Source: Oscillospiraceae bacterium
Lineage (GTDB): Bacteria > Bacillota > Clostridia > Oscillospirales > Ruminococcaceae
Direction: 5' to 3'
Assembly: GCA_902779915.1 (NCBI GenBank)
Contig: CACZDM010000008.1
Span: forward strand, 1-35,243
Length of the DNA stretch: 35,243 nt
The position numbers were made by a program, and so were the translations under genes. Below the pieces are notes generated by a model, which did no database searches, had not been told where the DNA came from, and saw only the letters and a list, made by a program, of their open reading frames with translations. Below are positions 1 to 8,322 of this stretch, one piece after another. Numbering within the stretch: the first letter of the stretch is position 1; every line of letters starts with the position of its first letter.

Positions 1-135
1 CTGACGTTACTTAAAAAGCAACAAAAAAATTACTGTCTTAATAAATTAACAAGGGCTGTTAATTGTTTGTCATACTGTTTAATTTTCAAGGTCCAAACCG
101 CGCCGCGAGGCCATCCATTTCCCCGCTGCCATATT
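1..135 (-). other. Probable rRNA operon leader running off the left edge
   Basis: Read on the minus strand, this stretch lies just downstream of two strong promoters and contains CCTTGAAAATTAAACAG (75-91). Leader and processing sequences ahead of 16S rRNA genes in Firmicutes commonly carry a segment of the form CTTTGAAAA(C/T)TGAACA. No coding sequence is apparent. The 16S gene itself would begin left of base 1 and cannot be seen, so the assignment rests on the promoter arrangement and this motif only. Confidence 0.5.
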
Positions 136-164
136 AGTTTACCACACTATTTTTTGTTTGTCAA
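136..164 (-). promoter_or_regulatory. Promoter P2 (downstream of a tandem pair), probable rRNA
   Basis: On the minus strand a perfect -35 TTGACA (159-164) is followed after exactly 17 bases by TAAACT (136-141). It points leftward out of the window. It is the inner of two tandem promoters, an arrangement typical of rRNA operons. Confidence 0.65.
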
Positions 165-258
165 CACTTTTTCAAAAATTTTTTCACATCAATTCGTGTG
201 GGTCACAAAACACATCTCAAAACCGCGCAAAACGCAGCGAATTTCAAGCTGCCTCATA

Positions 259-287
259 ATTCTACAAAATTTTTCAAAGCTTGTCAA
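259..287 (-). promoter_or_regulatory. Promoter P1 (upstream of a tandem pair), probable rRNA
   Basis: On the minus strand TTGACA (282-287) is separated by 17 bases from TAGAAT (259-264). A/T tracts directly upstream look like an UP element. The upstream block (about 282-330) is closely similar to the block upstream of the trp leader promoter at 17387-17436, sharing the same spacing of A/T tracts and an ACAC-AAAAGTATA segment as read on the plus strand. Confidence 0.65.
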
Positions 288-344
288 GCGTTTTTTCAAA
301 AAAAATTTTTATTCACACGAAAAGTATAGACAAAATGAATCCAA

Positions 345-552
345 GCTCCGCCATCTCACAACTAACTGTAATATTAAACCTTCTTAAAGCTCAAGCCTCC
401 TTCTCTTTGAAAACATCCTTAACAAGTGGTAGCGAAGCATCCGCAAAAAAAACCAATTCAAGGCGTTTGCCTACCACTTGTTATTGGAAGCCTAAAAACC
501 CCAGGCATTTTAACTCAGCTCAACTGCATGGTTTATGGTGGGCAGGCGGCGG
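345..552. repeat. Dispersed palindromic repeat, copy A (inverted pair)
   Basis: Two arms face each other. The left arm starts CCGCC and contains AACTGTAATATTAAA. The right arm ends GGCAGGCGGCGG and, read in reverse, contains ACCATAAACCATGCA. The inner ends form a perfect 12-bp inverted repeat (421-432 and 471-482, AACAAGTGGTAG). Related copies lie at 12805-13005, 26742-27180 and 34747-34950. A 115-codon open frame crosses it but has no SD and is probably fortuitous. Confidence 0.7.
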
Positions 553-601
553 ATTGATTGGTTTTCACAGCGTTTATCAGAATGCTTTCGAGGAAGGCTT
601 G

Positions 602-640
602 AAAGAAGCACTAGCAAACCCGCGCTAATGCTTCTTTATT
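602..640. terminator. Hairpin terminator, probably bidirectional
   Basis: A 9-bp perfect stem (AAAGAAGCA at 602-610 with TGCTTCTTT at 629-637) is extended by an inner TAGC/GCTA pairing. The plus-strand side ends in a T-rich run. It sits 60-100 bases past the stop of the large minus-strand gene at 699 and is the best terminator candidate for it. Confidence 0.6.
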
Positions 641-698
641 TTAAGCCTCTAAAAACCCATATATTGTGTTGATGGCGCTAGGATAATTTTATGCGGTG

Positions 699-3600
699 TT
701 AACTATGGTAGGAAGCTTTAAAATATATCACATCGCCCACCGCTGTTTTAACCAAATCTTCCCACGTGGTTGTTTTCGAATCAAACATGCATTGACCTTT
801 TTTGCCATACAACCAGCATTTAAATGTTTTGCTCTGCTTTGATTTTCCAGGATTTTTATTTAACTTAACAAGATCACTTAATAATTTGCCATCCTCATTA
901 GTCGTGTATGTTTCATCTGTAAAAGTTTTATAACTATTAGTCGTATATTTTATCGTATATGTTACTGGCTCAAAATTTGCTTTTAAAGTTATCGTGCCTG
1001 TTTTTCCAGCCTCACTAAGTGTTGCGCTGTTAATCAAGTTCTCCCATGTAGTACTATTGGCAGTAAAGTTAGTATTATTTTGGCCATATGTCCAATTTTT
1101 AAAACAATAACCCGTTTTCTTTGGCGTCGTCCCTGATATCGCAGCAGCTCCGCTTAATGATTTGCCCGATTCATCAGTCGTGTAGGTGTCGGCGTCAATA
1201 GAGTCTCCGCCATCTGTATCGTAATTTATGGTATATGTTATAGGCGCAAAATTTGCTTTTAAAGTTATCGTGCCTGTTTTTCCACCCTCACTAAGTGTTG
1301 CGCTTGAAACCAAATCCGCCCATGTAGTACTATTGGCAGTAAATTCAGTATTATTTTGGCCATATGTCCATTTGTCAAAATAATAACCCGTTTTTGTTGG
1401 CGTCGTCCCTGATATCGTAGCATTATCGCTGATTTTATTACCAATTGCATCACTAGGCGTATAGGCATCTGAGCTAACTTGGCTTCCATCTCCTGTTTCA
1501 TAGTTTATAGTATATGTTATAGGCGCAAAATTTGCTTTTAAAGTTATAGTTCCTGTTGTTTTATCAGCACTAAGTGTTGCGCTTTTGGCCAAGTCCTCCC
1601 ATGTGGTACTATTAGCAGTAAAGTCAGTCTTGTTTCCGCCATCACCATATGTCCATTTGTCAAAATAATAACCCGTTTTTGTTGGCGTCGTCCCCGATAT
1701 CGCAGCCTTATCGCCGGTTCTACAGCCAGCTGTTGAATCACTGGGCGTGTAGGCGCCTGAGCTAACTTTGGTTCCATCTCCTGTATCATACTTTATAGTA
1801 TATTCTACTGGCCCATAATCAGCAAACAAAACTATTATGTTGTCTGCAGTTACTCCGTCCAGCAAATCCCTCCATTTGGTCCGCCCTAGAATCAGTTTAC
1901 GCCTACGCCCCAAGACGTTATTATACATCCACCTGTTAAATTTATACCCCGTTTTTACGCCATCTTGGAACGTATCTTCCGGAATGGCAGAATCTAAACT
2001 ATTTTCATTAGTTGTGTATTTTTCTCCCTCAGTCTTAACTATACTTTCACCATCTTTATATTTAATGGTATATTTTATTGGTGTATATATAGCTTTTACC
2101 AATATCACTTTTTCCGCATTGGCTCCAGTGAATAGTTTATTCCACGTTACACCATCGCTACCAATCTGGAAATCTGTAGTCGTGTATGGGTTATTTCCAT
2201 TTCCAGTGTCTTTACCATACTCCCAATGGTCAAACTGATAATATTTTTTTGAAGGGGCAAATACTTTTGGATTAGAGCCACCATAAAGCACTTCTTGCGA
2301 ATAAAAGTCATTCTTGCCTCCCTCAAAATGGACGCCAATATAATCTTCGTCTTCATTTATATATTTTATAAAATACTTTACTGCATCATATACCGCCTTA
2401 AAAGTTATTGTCTTCACGCCGGAAGCAGTCGATGCAGCGCTTGCCAAACTAGTCCAATCCGCCTCGCCACTAAATGTATATTCTGTTGTCGACTCCCCAC
2501 TCACAATATACTTCCATCCTGAAAATGTTTTTCCTGAAACTGCGTTTTTCGGCACCAATTTTGGAATTTCATCTCCTTCATGCACTTTAATGCTAGTATA
2601 ACTCGTATCATTCCAGTCAAAGTCAACGTCTTCTGAGTCCGGCCCGGCCATTACTGCAATTGCTGCGTTGGCGTCATTCACATATTTAATGATATATGGT
2701 TGAGGGCTCCAAACCGCTTGAAATGTTATCGTATACACACCTTTATCAGTCGTCTCCTCTGCATGTTCAAGCAATGTGTCCCAATCCACATCTTCTTTTT
2801 CCTGGCCTTCTGCTGGCGTTTCTGGCAAATTAAAACTTGAGCCGCCCAACTTCCAGCCTTTAAATTCGCGGCCTGTTACATCGTTTGACGGTGTTCCCAT
2901 CAAAGTTTCAAACTTGCTCTTGCCGCCGCTCACGGCCTTTAATTCACCCAAAGTGTATCCATTGGGGTGATTAGTTGAATCGCCAATTACTGTGGCTGAG
3001 GTTTCCTCTAAAGCGCCAACATCTTTATATTGCAGTTTATACCTATTTTGGGCAAAAATGGCTTTTAAGGGAAGGTCCCCAGATGCCACTGAAGTTAATT
3101 TATACTGGCCTGTCGAGGCGCCGTCTTGCACTTCTGGGTTAATTACCGCACCACCAGAATCTTTAAGCTCACTAAGCGTATATCCCTCAATCTCCGGCAC
3201 TTCTATCAAAGCGCCCGCGGGATAAATCCCAATATATTCTGTATGAGGTGCCATACCTGTTCCACTACATTCAATTATGATGTCCGCCGCGCCGTCATTA
3301 CTAATGTACTTGGGATCTGCAATGTGCACGTCATCATCGTTAATTTTGAACGGGCAAGTAAGATTTCCTTGATCATCAGGCACTTTCTCGGGAAGAGTCA
3401 CGGTCCCCGAATTGTTAATAGCATTAGTAACATTGGTACTATATAAAATGCTTCCGCTTGCAATTTGCAATGTCCCGGCATTATTTATAACGTATATATT
3501 GATTGCTGGAGTGGTTACGTTTTCATTGCCATCTTTGACTTCGGCAGTTCCTTTAACGCCATCAATTTTCGCATTATTCATAACCAGCATTGATGAATTT

Positions 3601-5147
3601 TCCCCATCAGGCGCCTCCACTTTGATAAAATCTTGGGTCCGACTATTATTTCCGCCATCAATCTTGATGTTTTGCAAAATAACTGTGCAATTTTTCAATT
3701 TCAGGAAAGATAAACCTGCATCACTTATGGTTATTTGGTGGCAGTCGTTCTCATTCTTCGTCCCGTCAATGGTTATCGTTTTGCCAGCAAATCTAAAATC
3801 AGTGAAATCGAAAAAGTGGTTAGAGCTAGCCATTTGGTTAGCAGTATTACTTAGCGTAATATCACCACTCAAAGTAATATTTATATCACCACCCATAGAC
3901 GACAACGCATCGTCATTCAAACCCTTCATAAAACTAATCATGTTTGAGACGTTACTACTGTTTAAAGTGATATCTATCGACTTTTGGTATTGGACCTCAA
4001 ACGTTATTTTTTCCCCGCTTGAGACGCCAGTCACCATACTATCAGCTAATCCAAATTCATAACCCGATAAACCAACCTCAGAGCTAGCGCCGTATTTCAA
4101 CGCGCTACACGTATACGTATAGTATTCATCCGGCTCCCGCTCAGGTATTTTTATATCACTCCCAACAGGATAGTATTTAATATGATCCCCATCTAAATCT
4201 AGCTGGGCATTATTGGCATCATTGTATTTAAGCACAATTTGATACACTTTATCTCCGTTGAGAACTCCATCGTAGTTTGAACCGTTCACATCAGTATTGT
4301 TAGTTTTAAACGGAAGCGGATCTGATGATGGTATGGCTGGAAGAATCAAAGTTCCCAAATTAAAAATAGCATCTCCTTGCGAAACTTCATCAACCTTGCC
4401 AGCAGCACATCCCGTGATTTCGCCTTTTGCCGCCGTCAATGTCCCTCCGTTAGAGTTATATACCCCGCCTCCACAAACATCTGCTCTACAACCAGTAATT
4501 TCACCGCCATTTATTTCTAGCTGTCCACTATTATATATCGCGCCTCCACTGCCAGTGCTTCTGCAATTTTGAATTGTTGTTCGCTCCTGAATTTGCAATT
4601 TTGATTCAGATCCGCTAGACACATTGATAAAAGAAGCTGATCTTATGATGCTTCCTTCTTTAACATTCCCTTCATCATCCAATCCCAACCATCCGCCATC
4701 AATTATGATGTTTTTCAAAATAACTGTGCAGCCACTAACTCTCAAAAAAAATAACTCAGCATTATCTATTTTTATTGTTTTGCCGCCCCCATCAATGGTT
4801 ATGGTTTTGCCAGCAAATCTAGAGTCAGTGAAATCGAAAAAGTGGTTGGAGCTAGCCATTTGGTTATTAGTATCACTTAGCGTAATATCATCAGTCAATT
4901 CAATTTTTATTTTGCCGTTGCTGTTATTTATTTTTTCCTGATTTAAAGCATCATCCTTCCAACCATTAACTTCGTTAGCGCCTGACAAAGTTATCGATAT
5001 CGGTTGCTTCTCCTCCTCTTCTTCTGCACTGACTGTGTTTATAAGCATGTGCATTGGAAACGTCGCCAAAACCATCACTAAACAAATTAAAGTTGAAACT
5101 AATCTTTTTAACCCACCATTTAAATTGATTTTTAACAGACTTCGCAT
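699..5147 (-). CDS. Large secreted protein: beta-helix modules plus eight InlB-like repeats
   Basis: A 1482-residue exported protein. It has a Sec signal peptide (positive N-region, hydrophobic core about 16-36, likely cleavage after VSA41) followed by an acidic run. The N-terminal half carries right-handed beta-helix features of the GGAIYN / GGGVYN type and two copies of one module, each containing the string NQMASSNHFFDFTD and then FAGKTITIDG. From about residue 700 there are eight tandem units of 90-100 residues, each beginning like YTIKY and containing GY-F-KW and TLKANF-like strings, related to InlB B / Listeria-Bacteroides repeats. These act in surface or adhesive proteins in other bacteria. 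Three C-terminal units are nearly identical, with a DNA period of about 276-279 bp. No LPXTG, SLH or other anchor is seen and the protein ends within the last repeat, so it may be released. An SD (AAAGGAG) lies 11 bases before the ATG. Function is unknown; adhesion is inference. Confidence 0.85.
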   Translation of the reverse strand: MRSLLKINLNGGLKRLVSTLICLVMVLATFPMHMLINTVSAEEEEEKQPISITLSGANEVNGWKDDALNQEKINNSNGKIKIELTDDITLSDTNNQMASSNHFFDFTDSRFAGKTITIDGGGKTIKIDNAELFFLRVSGCTVILKNIIIDGGWLGLDDEGNVKEGSIIRSASFINVSSGSESKLQIQERTTIQNCRSTGSGGAIYNSGQLEINGGEITGCRADVCGGGVYNSNGGTLTAAKGEITGCAAGKVDEVSQGDAIFNLGTLILPAIPSSDPLPFKTNNTDVNGSNYDGVLNGDKVYQIVLKYNDANNAQLDLDGDHIKYYPVGSDIKIPEREPDEYYTYTCSALKYGASSEVGLSGYEFGLADSMVTGVSSGEKITFEVQYQKSIDITLNSSNVSNMISFMKGLNDDALSSMGGDINITLSGDITLSNTANQMASSNHFFDFTDFRFAGKTITIDGTKNENDCHQITISDAGLSFLKLKNCTVILQNIKIDGGNNSRTQDFIKVEAPDGENSSMLVMNNAKIDGVKGTAEVKDGNENVTTPAINIYVINNAGTLQIASGSILYSTNVTNAINNSGTVTLPEKVPDDQGNLTCPFKINDDDVHIADPKYISNDGAADIIIECSGTGMAPHTEYIGIYPAGALIEVPEIEGYTLSELKDSGGAVINPEVQDGASTGQYKLTSVASGDLPLKAIFAQNRYKLQYKDVGALEETSATVIGDSTNHPNGYTLGELKAVSGGKSKFETLMGTPSNDVTGREFKGWKLGGSSFNLPETPAEGQEKEDVDWDTLLEHAEETTDKGVYTITFQAVWSPQPYIIKYVNDANAAIAVMAGPDSEDVDFDWNDTSYTSIKVHEGDEIPKLVPKNAVSGKTFSGWKYIVSGESTTEYTFSGEADWTSLASAASTASGVKTITFKAVYDAVKYFIKYINEDEDYIGVHFEGGKNDFYSQEVLYGGSNPKVFAPSKKYYQFDHWEYGKDTGNGNNPYTTTDFQIGSDGVTWNKLFTGANAEKVILVKAIYTPIKYTIKYKDGESIVKTEGEKYTTNENSLDSAIPEDTFQDGVKTGYKFNRWMYNNVLGRRRKLILGRTKWRDLLDGVTADNIIVLFADYGPVEYTIKYDTGDGTKVSSGAYTPSDSTAGCRTGDKAAISGTTPTKTGYYFDKWTYGDGGNKTDFTANSTTWEDLAKSATLSADKTTGTITLKANFAPITYTINYETGDGSQVSSDAYTPSDAIGNKISDNATISGTTPTKTGYYFDKWTYGQNNTEFTANSTTWADLVSSATLSEGGKTGTITLKANFAPITYTINYDTDGGDSIDADTYTTDESGKSLSGAAAISGTTPKKTGYCFKNWTYGQNNTNFTANSTTWENLINSATLSEAGKTGTITLKANFEPVTYTIKYTTNSYKTFTDETYTTNEDGKLLSDLVKLNKNPGKSKQSKTFKCWLYGKKGQCMFDSKTTTWEDLVKTAVGDVIYFKASYHS

Positions 5148-5249
5148 TAAAATACACGCTCCTTTGAAAATTTAGGATATGTTTTTAAAATTTTCCCAAA
5201 CCGCGGGACCCCAAGCTAAAAAACCAACATTTATTCTATGTGCACTTTT

Positions 5250-5279
5250 ATTATAGCAAATTGCGACAAATTATGTCAA
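5250..5279 (-). promoter_or_regulatory. Promoter of the large repeat protein
   Basis: TTGACA (5274-5279), an 18-base spacer and TATAAT (5250-5255) on the minus strand. This gives a 5' UTR of about 95 bases with a GC-rich patch around 5200-5215 of unclear role. Confidence 0.75.
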
Positions 5280-5317
5280 GAGATTTTTAAAAGGACACGA
5301 ATTATTTGATTTTTTCT

Positions 5318-5333
5318 GGGTTATATTTGTCCC
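5318..5333 (+). repeat. Isolated copy of the dispersed-repeat outer motif
   Basis: GGGTTATATTTGTCCC occurs here and identically at 12805-12820, with variants at 26742-26755, 27165-27180 (inverted) and 34747-34762. At the other sites it marks the outer end of the GCCGCC-type repeat. Here no GCCGCC core follows, so it looks like a remnant or a separately mobile end. Confidence 0.5.
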
Positions 5334-5369
5334 AATCACCTTAATACAGTTTATTATTTTTTCAAACGC

Positions 5370-5398
5370 TTGACTTTGCCTCAATCATGTAATATAAT
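5370..5398 (+). promoter_or_regulatory. Promoter of the GNAT/ketosynthase gene run
   Basis: TTGACT (5370-5375), a 17-base spacer and a perfect TATAAT (5393-5398), about 40 bases before the TTG start of the first gene. It is divergent from the promoter of the large repeat protein. Confidence 0.75.
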
Positions 5399-5438
5399 AG
5401 AATAAATTTGAAATTTTTTTAGTTTGGAGGGGGTGCTT

Positions 5439-6113
5439 TTGATTCGAAAATTGTCTTTAATTGTTGGCGTCGTTTTCGCTTTCAGCTTGGCTTTCCCTTC
5501 TTTTTGCAGCGCTAAAGGATATAAATTTTGCGACTTGTTGTCTTTGCAATTCGAAACAAATAGGCTTGCTTTGCGGCCTCAAAATGAATCGGATTTTGAA
5601 GTTTTATCGGGTTATTTGCTTGACCAAGACGTCACAAAATTTTTAGACCCAGCAATCGAAAAAGGTTTTCAAACCCAGGAAGAAGCTTTGCAGTTTTTGA
5701 AACAAAAGGGAAGCCCTGAAATCACGAGTTCCGTTAATTTAACGATTGTTTTAAAGTCCAACAACCTTCCAATAGGCCAGCTCAGCGCCATGATGTTTGG
5801 CGACGACGTTGTGTCTTTTGGATATTGGCTTGGGAAAAATTTTTGGGGACAGGGTTTTGCAAGTGAAGCGTGTTTTTTGTTTTGCGACAAGGTTTTTAAC
5901 GCCGATAATGTGCGCTTTGTTTCAATATATTGCAACTCTGAAAATAAATCTTCATGCAAATTAGCATGTAAAATATTTGACTGTTTAGAAAATAAAAACA
6001 AAATGTCTTTTAAATTGAAAAAGAGTGAAACCTCCAACATAATAACCTATAATTCGCGTGAGTTTGTCATGAAAGGCCTTATTTTGCAAAAAATGGATTT
6101 AACTGATTTTTAA
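5439..6113 (+). CDS. GNAT-family acyltransferase with an N-terminal signal peptide
   Basis: A protein of 224 residues from the TTG start at 5439, chosen because the SD GGAGGGG (5426-5432) sits 6 bases upstream; the longer frame from 5424 would contain the SD. Residues 1-25 form a Sec-type signal (RK, hydrophobic core, then FCSA before K26). The rest is a RimJ/RimL-type GNAT: the strand ETNRLALRP, then FGYWLGKNFWGQGFASEA with the acetyl-CoA pyrophosphate loop (Q-G-F-A form). The region after about residue 150 diverges from usual RimL proteins and is Cys/Lys rich. GNATs normally work in the cytosol because they need acyl-CoA or acyl-ACP, so a signal peptide is odd; the segment could instead be a membrane anchor. 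It is first in a run ending with ketosynthase, dehydratase and ACP genes. Substrate unknown. Confidence 0.75.
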   Translation: MIRKLSLIVGVVFAFSLAFPSFCSAKGYKFCDLLSLQFETNRLALRPQNESDFEVLSGYLLDQDVTKFLDPAIEKGFQTQEEALQFLKQKGSPEITSSVNLTIVLKSNNLPIGQLSAMMFGDDVVSFGYWLGKNFWGQGFASEACFLFCDKVFNADNVRFVSIYCNSENKSSCKLACKIFDCLENKNKMSFKLKKSETSNIITYNSREFVMKGLILQKMDLTDF

Positions 6114-6194
6114 TATACCATGCAGAAAATAGTTGTCTTAATTTATAAAAATCATTATTAGTTTTAATTTTTTAATTGAAAGGTGATTTTTATT

Positions 6195-7076
6195 ATGGAG
6201 ATTGAATATCTGGGTCCGTCAAACGCAAAGGCATATCAATCTTGTCTGGCCAAGGTTTATATGCAAGATGTTCTTGATGGCTGTGAAAATGTTGTTGCAA
6301 TTGGCGCCAAAGACTCCGATTTGCCCTGTGGCTGCATTTTTGCAAAAGTTCTTGATGAAATTGTTTGGATTAAAAATTTGTTTGTTTTGCCTTTTGCCAG
6401 GAGAAAAGGCGCCGCCAGTTTGCTTATAAATGAATTAAAATTAAAGGCTTTGGAACTTGGCTGCGCCCAGATAAAGTTTAATGCAGTCACCTCAACAAAT
6501 AATATTGACCTGCTTAATAAATTTTTGACAAAGCAAGGTTTTTCTGAAATTGAGCTTTTGGCAAGAATATATAAAGCAAGTCCTGAATGGATTTTGAAAG
6601 AAGGCAAGTGGGCCAAGCGGCTTTTGAATTTTAATTTTGAGTTGCCGGATAAAGTGACAATTTTGAATCAAGATGAAGTTGATGAAGAATTGCTCGCTAA
6701 ATTGAAAAATAAAGAGGAAATAAACTATCCAGACGTCCTTTCCCCTTTTAAAAATGAGTTTGATTTGCAACGAGAGTTTTCACTTTTTGCGGTTTTTGAC
6801 AATAAAAAAATTGTCGGATGGTTCACAGCTTTTAGAACAAATGACGATAGAATATTATATCGTTCTGTTTTTGTCGACGATGCATACCGAAAGTCTAAAT
6901 TGGGCCTAATTATGTTTTCAAAGGTTATCAAATATCATGTTGAAAACTGTATGGATAAAGATATCCTGGCAGCAGCAGCTGTGGATAATACCAGTGCTAT
7001 TAATTTTTATTCGTCGTTTTTCAACAATTCACGTGATAGTATAAAATATGAGTTTTCAACCAATATTGAACTTTGA
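6195..7076 (+). CDS. Two-domain GNAT-family acyltransferase
   Basis: A protein of 293 residues from the ATG at 6195 (SD GAAAGGTG at 6178-6185). The N-terminal GNAT unit (about 1-110) has the strand VWIKNLFVLPFARRKGAASL, with RRKGAA as the CoA-binding loop. The C-terminal half (about 180-290) repeats the fold: KKIVGWFTAF, then YRSVFVDDAYRKSKLG and AAVDNTSAINFYSSFF, the last matching the usual N-x-x-A-x-x-F-Y helix. The second loop is degenerate, so only one site may be active. There is no signal peptide. It lies 12 bases before the ketosynthase and is probably cotranscribed; it may transfer the ACP-bound product onto an amine, which is inference from context. Substrate cannot be read from sequence. 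Confidence 0.75.
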   Translation: MEIEYLGPSNAKAYQSCLAKVYMQDVLDGCENVVAIGAKDSDLPCGCIFAKVLDEIVWIKNLFVLPFARRKGAASLLINELKLKALELGCAQIKFNAVTSTNNIDLLNKFLTKQGFSEIELLARIYKASPEWILKEGKWAKRLLNFNFELPDKVTILNQDEVDEELLAKLKNKEEINYPDVLSPFKNEFDLQREFSLFAVFDNKKIVGWFTAFRTNDDRILYRSVFVDDAYRKSKLGLIMFSKVIKYHVENCMDKDILAAAAVDNTSAINFYSSFFNNSRDSIKYEFSTNIEL

Positions 7077-7088
7077 GGGTGATATACT

Positions 7089-8312
7089 ATGAAAAGAGTA
7101 GCCATTACTGGGATTGGCGTCATAGCCCCAGGAAGCGTTGGAAAAAACAGTCTCTGGGAAAACATGGTAAACGGCAAAGTTTATACTCAAAAAGTCAAGC
7201 AGTTTGACTGCAAAGATCTTCGCATACAAATCGCAGGAGAAGTTGAAAATTTACAAACAGACAAATTTTTAAAAAATAGACCGGGAGTTAAAATAAACAA
7301 TCTCAGAAGAGTTGAGAGCTTGGGTCTGGTTGCTTCAAGCATGGCAATTGAAGATAGCGGACTCAGCCTTGATTGTTTTGAGGGAATTTCGCTTGCAATC
7401 GGAATGACAATGACCAACATGATGTCTCCAACGCTTGCCGAATATTTGATGGAAAAACAGTTTTTACAAAACCGAAGCAAAGCAAATTTGGACGAAGTTT
7501 CCGCCATATCACCCGTGTCTTTGGCGAGTTTAATGTGTCGATATTTTAATCTTAAAAAGCCAATTGTTCGCGTATTCACAAATGCTTGCGCAGCCAGCAA
7601 CTATTCAATTGCGTGGGGATATGATAATATTAGAGCAGGAAGGTCGGAAATTGCATTGGTTGGAGGGGTTGAAGCTCTGTCGCTTGGGGCAATGCTTGGT
7701 TTTAACAGGCTTTTATCTTTAACCCCAGACTTTTGTCGGCCATTTTCTAAAAACAGACGCGGGATTGTCGTTAGCGAGGGAGCCGCATTTTTAGTTTTGG
7801 AAGAATTAAAGCGCGCTCAGGCTCGAAACGCCCATATATATGGAGAAATTAGAGGCTATGGCCTTGGCGTTGACGCATACCACATAACCTCTCCAAGAAG
7901 TGATGCATCCGGCATAATAGACAGCATCCAAAATGCGCTTAAAGCGTCAAAAATTCAGCCAAGTGAAATAGACTATGTGTGTGCTCACGGTACCGGGACT
8001 CCTTTAAACGATAAAACAGAAGTTAAAGCTTTAAAAGCGGTTTTTGGCGATAATGTCCCTCCAACCAGTTCAATAAAATCCATGATTGGCCACACTTTGG
8101 GAGCAGCAGGAGCAATCGGAGCTGTTTGCAGTTTGCTTATGATGGAAAAAGGTGAGGCCATGCCAACGGTTAATTTTGAGCAAAAAGATGCAGAATGTGA
8201 TATAGACTGCATCCCTAACAAAAGTCGCAAAATGAAAATCAACACGGTGATATCTAATGCATTCGCTTTTGGCGGCAATAATTCTTGCGTTGCTTTTTCA
8301 AAAATAGGTTAG
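7089..8312 (+). CDS. Beta-ketoacyl-ACP synthase (KAS II / FabF-like)
   Basis: A 407-residue condensing enzyme of normal FabF length. It carries the full thiolase-fold catalytic set: Cys167 in TNACAAS, His300 in CAHGTGTPLND, and Lys330/His335 in SIKSMIGHTLGAAGA, plus the C-terminal NAFAFGGNN glycine-rich turn. It should elongate acyl-ACP with malonyl-ACP by decarboxylative condensation. It is directly followed by a shorter KS-like protein without the catalytic Cys, so the two may form a KS/chain-length-factor heterodimer as in type II polyketide and aryl-polyene systems. No ketoreductase, malonyltransferase or enoyl reductase is next to it; those activities would have to come from primary fatty-acid synthesis. 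SD GAGGGTG is placed correctly. Confidence 0.9.
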   Translation: MKRVAITGIGVIAPGSVGKNSLWENMVNGKVYTQKVKQFDCKDLRIQIAGEVENLQTDKFLKNRPGVKINNLRRVESLGLVASSMAIEDSGLSLDCFEGISLAIGMTMTNMMSPTLAEYLMEKQFLQNRSKANLDEVSAISPVSLASLMCRYFNLKKPIVRVFTNACAASNYSIAWGYDNIRAGRSEIALVGGVEALSLGAMLGFNRLLSLTPDFCRPFSKNRRGIVVSEGAAFLVLEELKRAQARNAHIYGEIRGYGLGVDAYHITSPRSDASGIIDSIQNALKASKIQPSEIDYVCAHGTGTPLNDKTEVKALKAVFGDNVPPTSSIKSMIGHTLGAAGAIGAVCSLLMMEKGEAMPTVNFEQKDAECDIDCIPNKSRKMKINTVISNAFAFGGNNSCVAFSKIG

Positions 8313-8322
8313 GAGGCTTTTC

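Noticed and set aside
281-628. 115-codon plus-strand open frame across repeat copy A
   Set aside because: It has no SD, overlaps the probable rRNA promoter P1 and lies inside a palindromic repeat; composition is not protein-like except by chance near the end.
3412-4062. 216-codon open frame opposite the large repeat gene
   Set aside because: It is an antisense shadow of a clear coding sequence, with no SD and no recognisable domain.
5197-5216. ACCGCGGG-like string upstream of the large repeat gene, as in T-box antiterminators
   Set aside because: The T-box core (GGGTGG-ACCGCG) is not matched on either strand, there is no specifier stem, and the gene is not an amino-acid gene. The similar string at 93-110 was rejected for the same reason.
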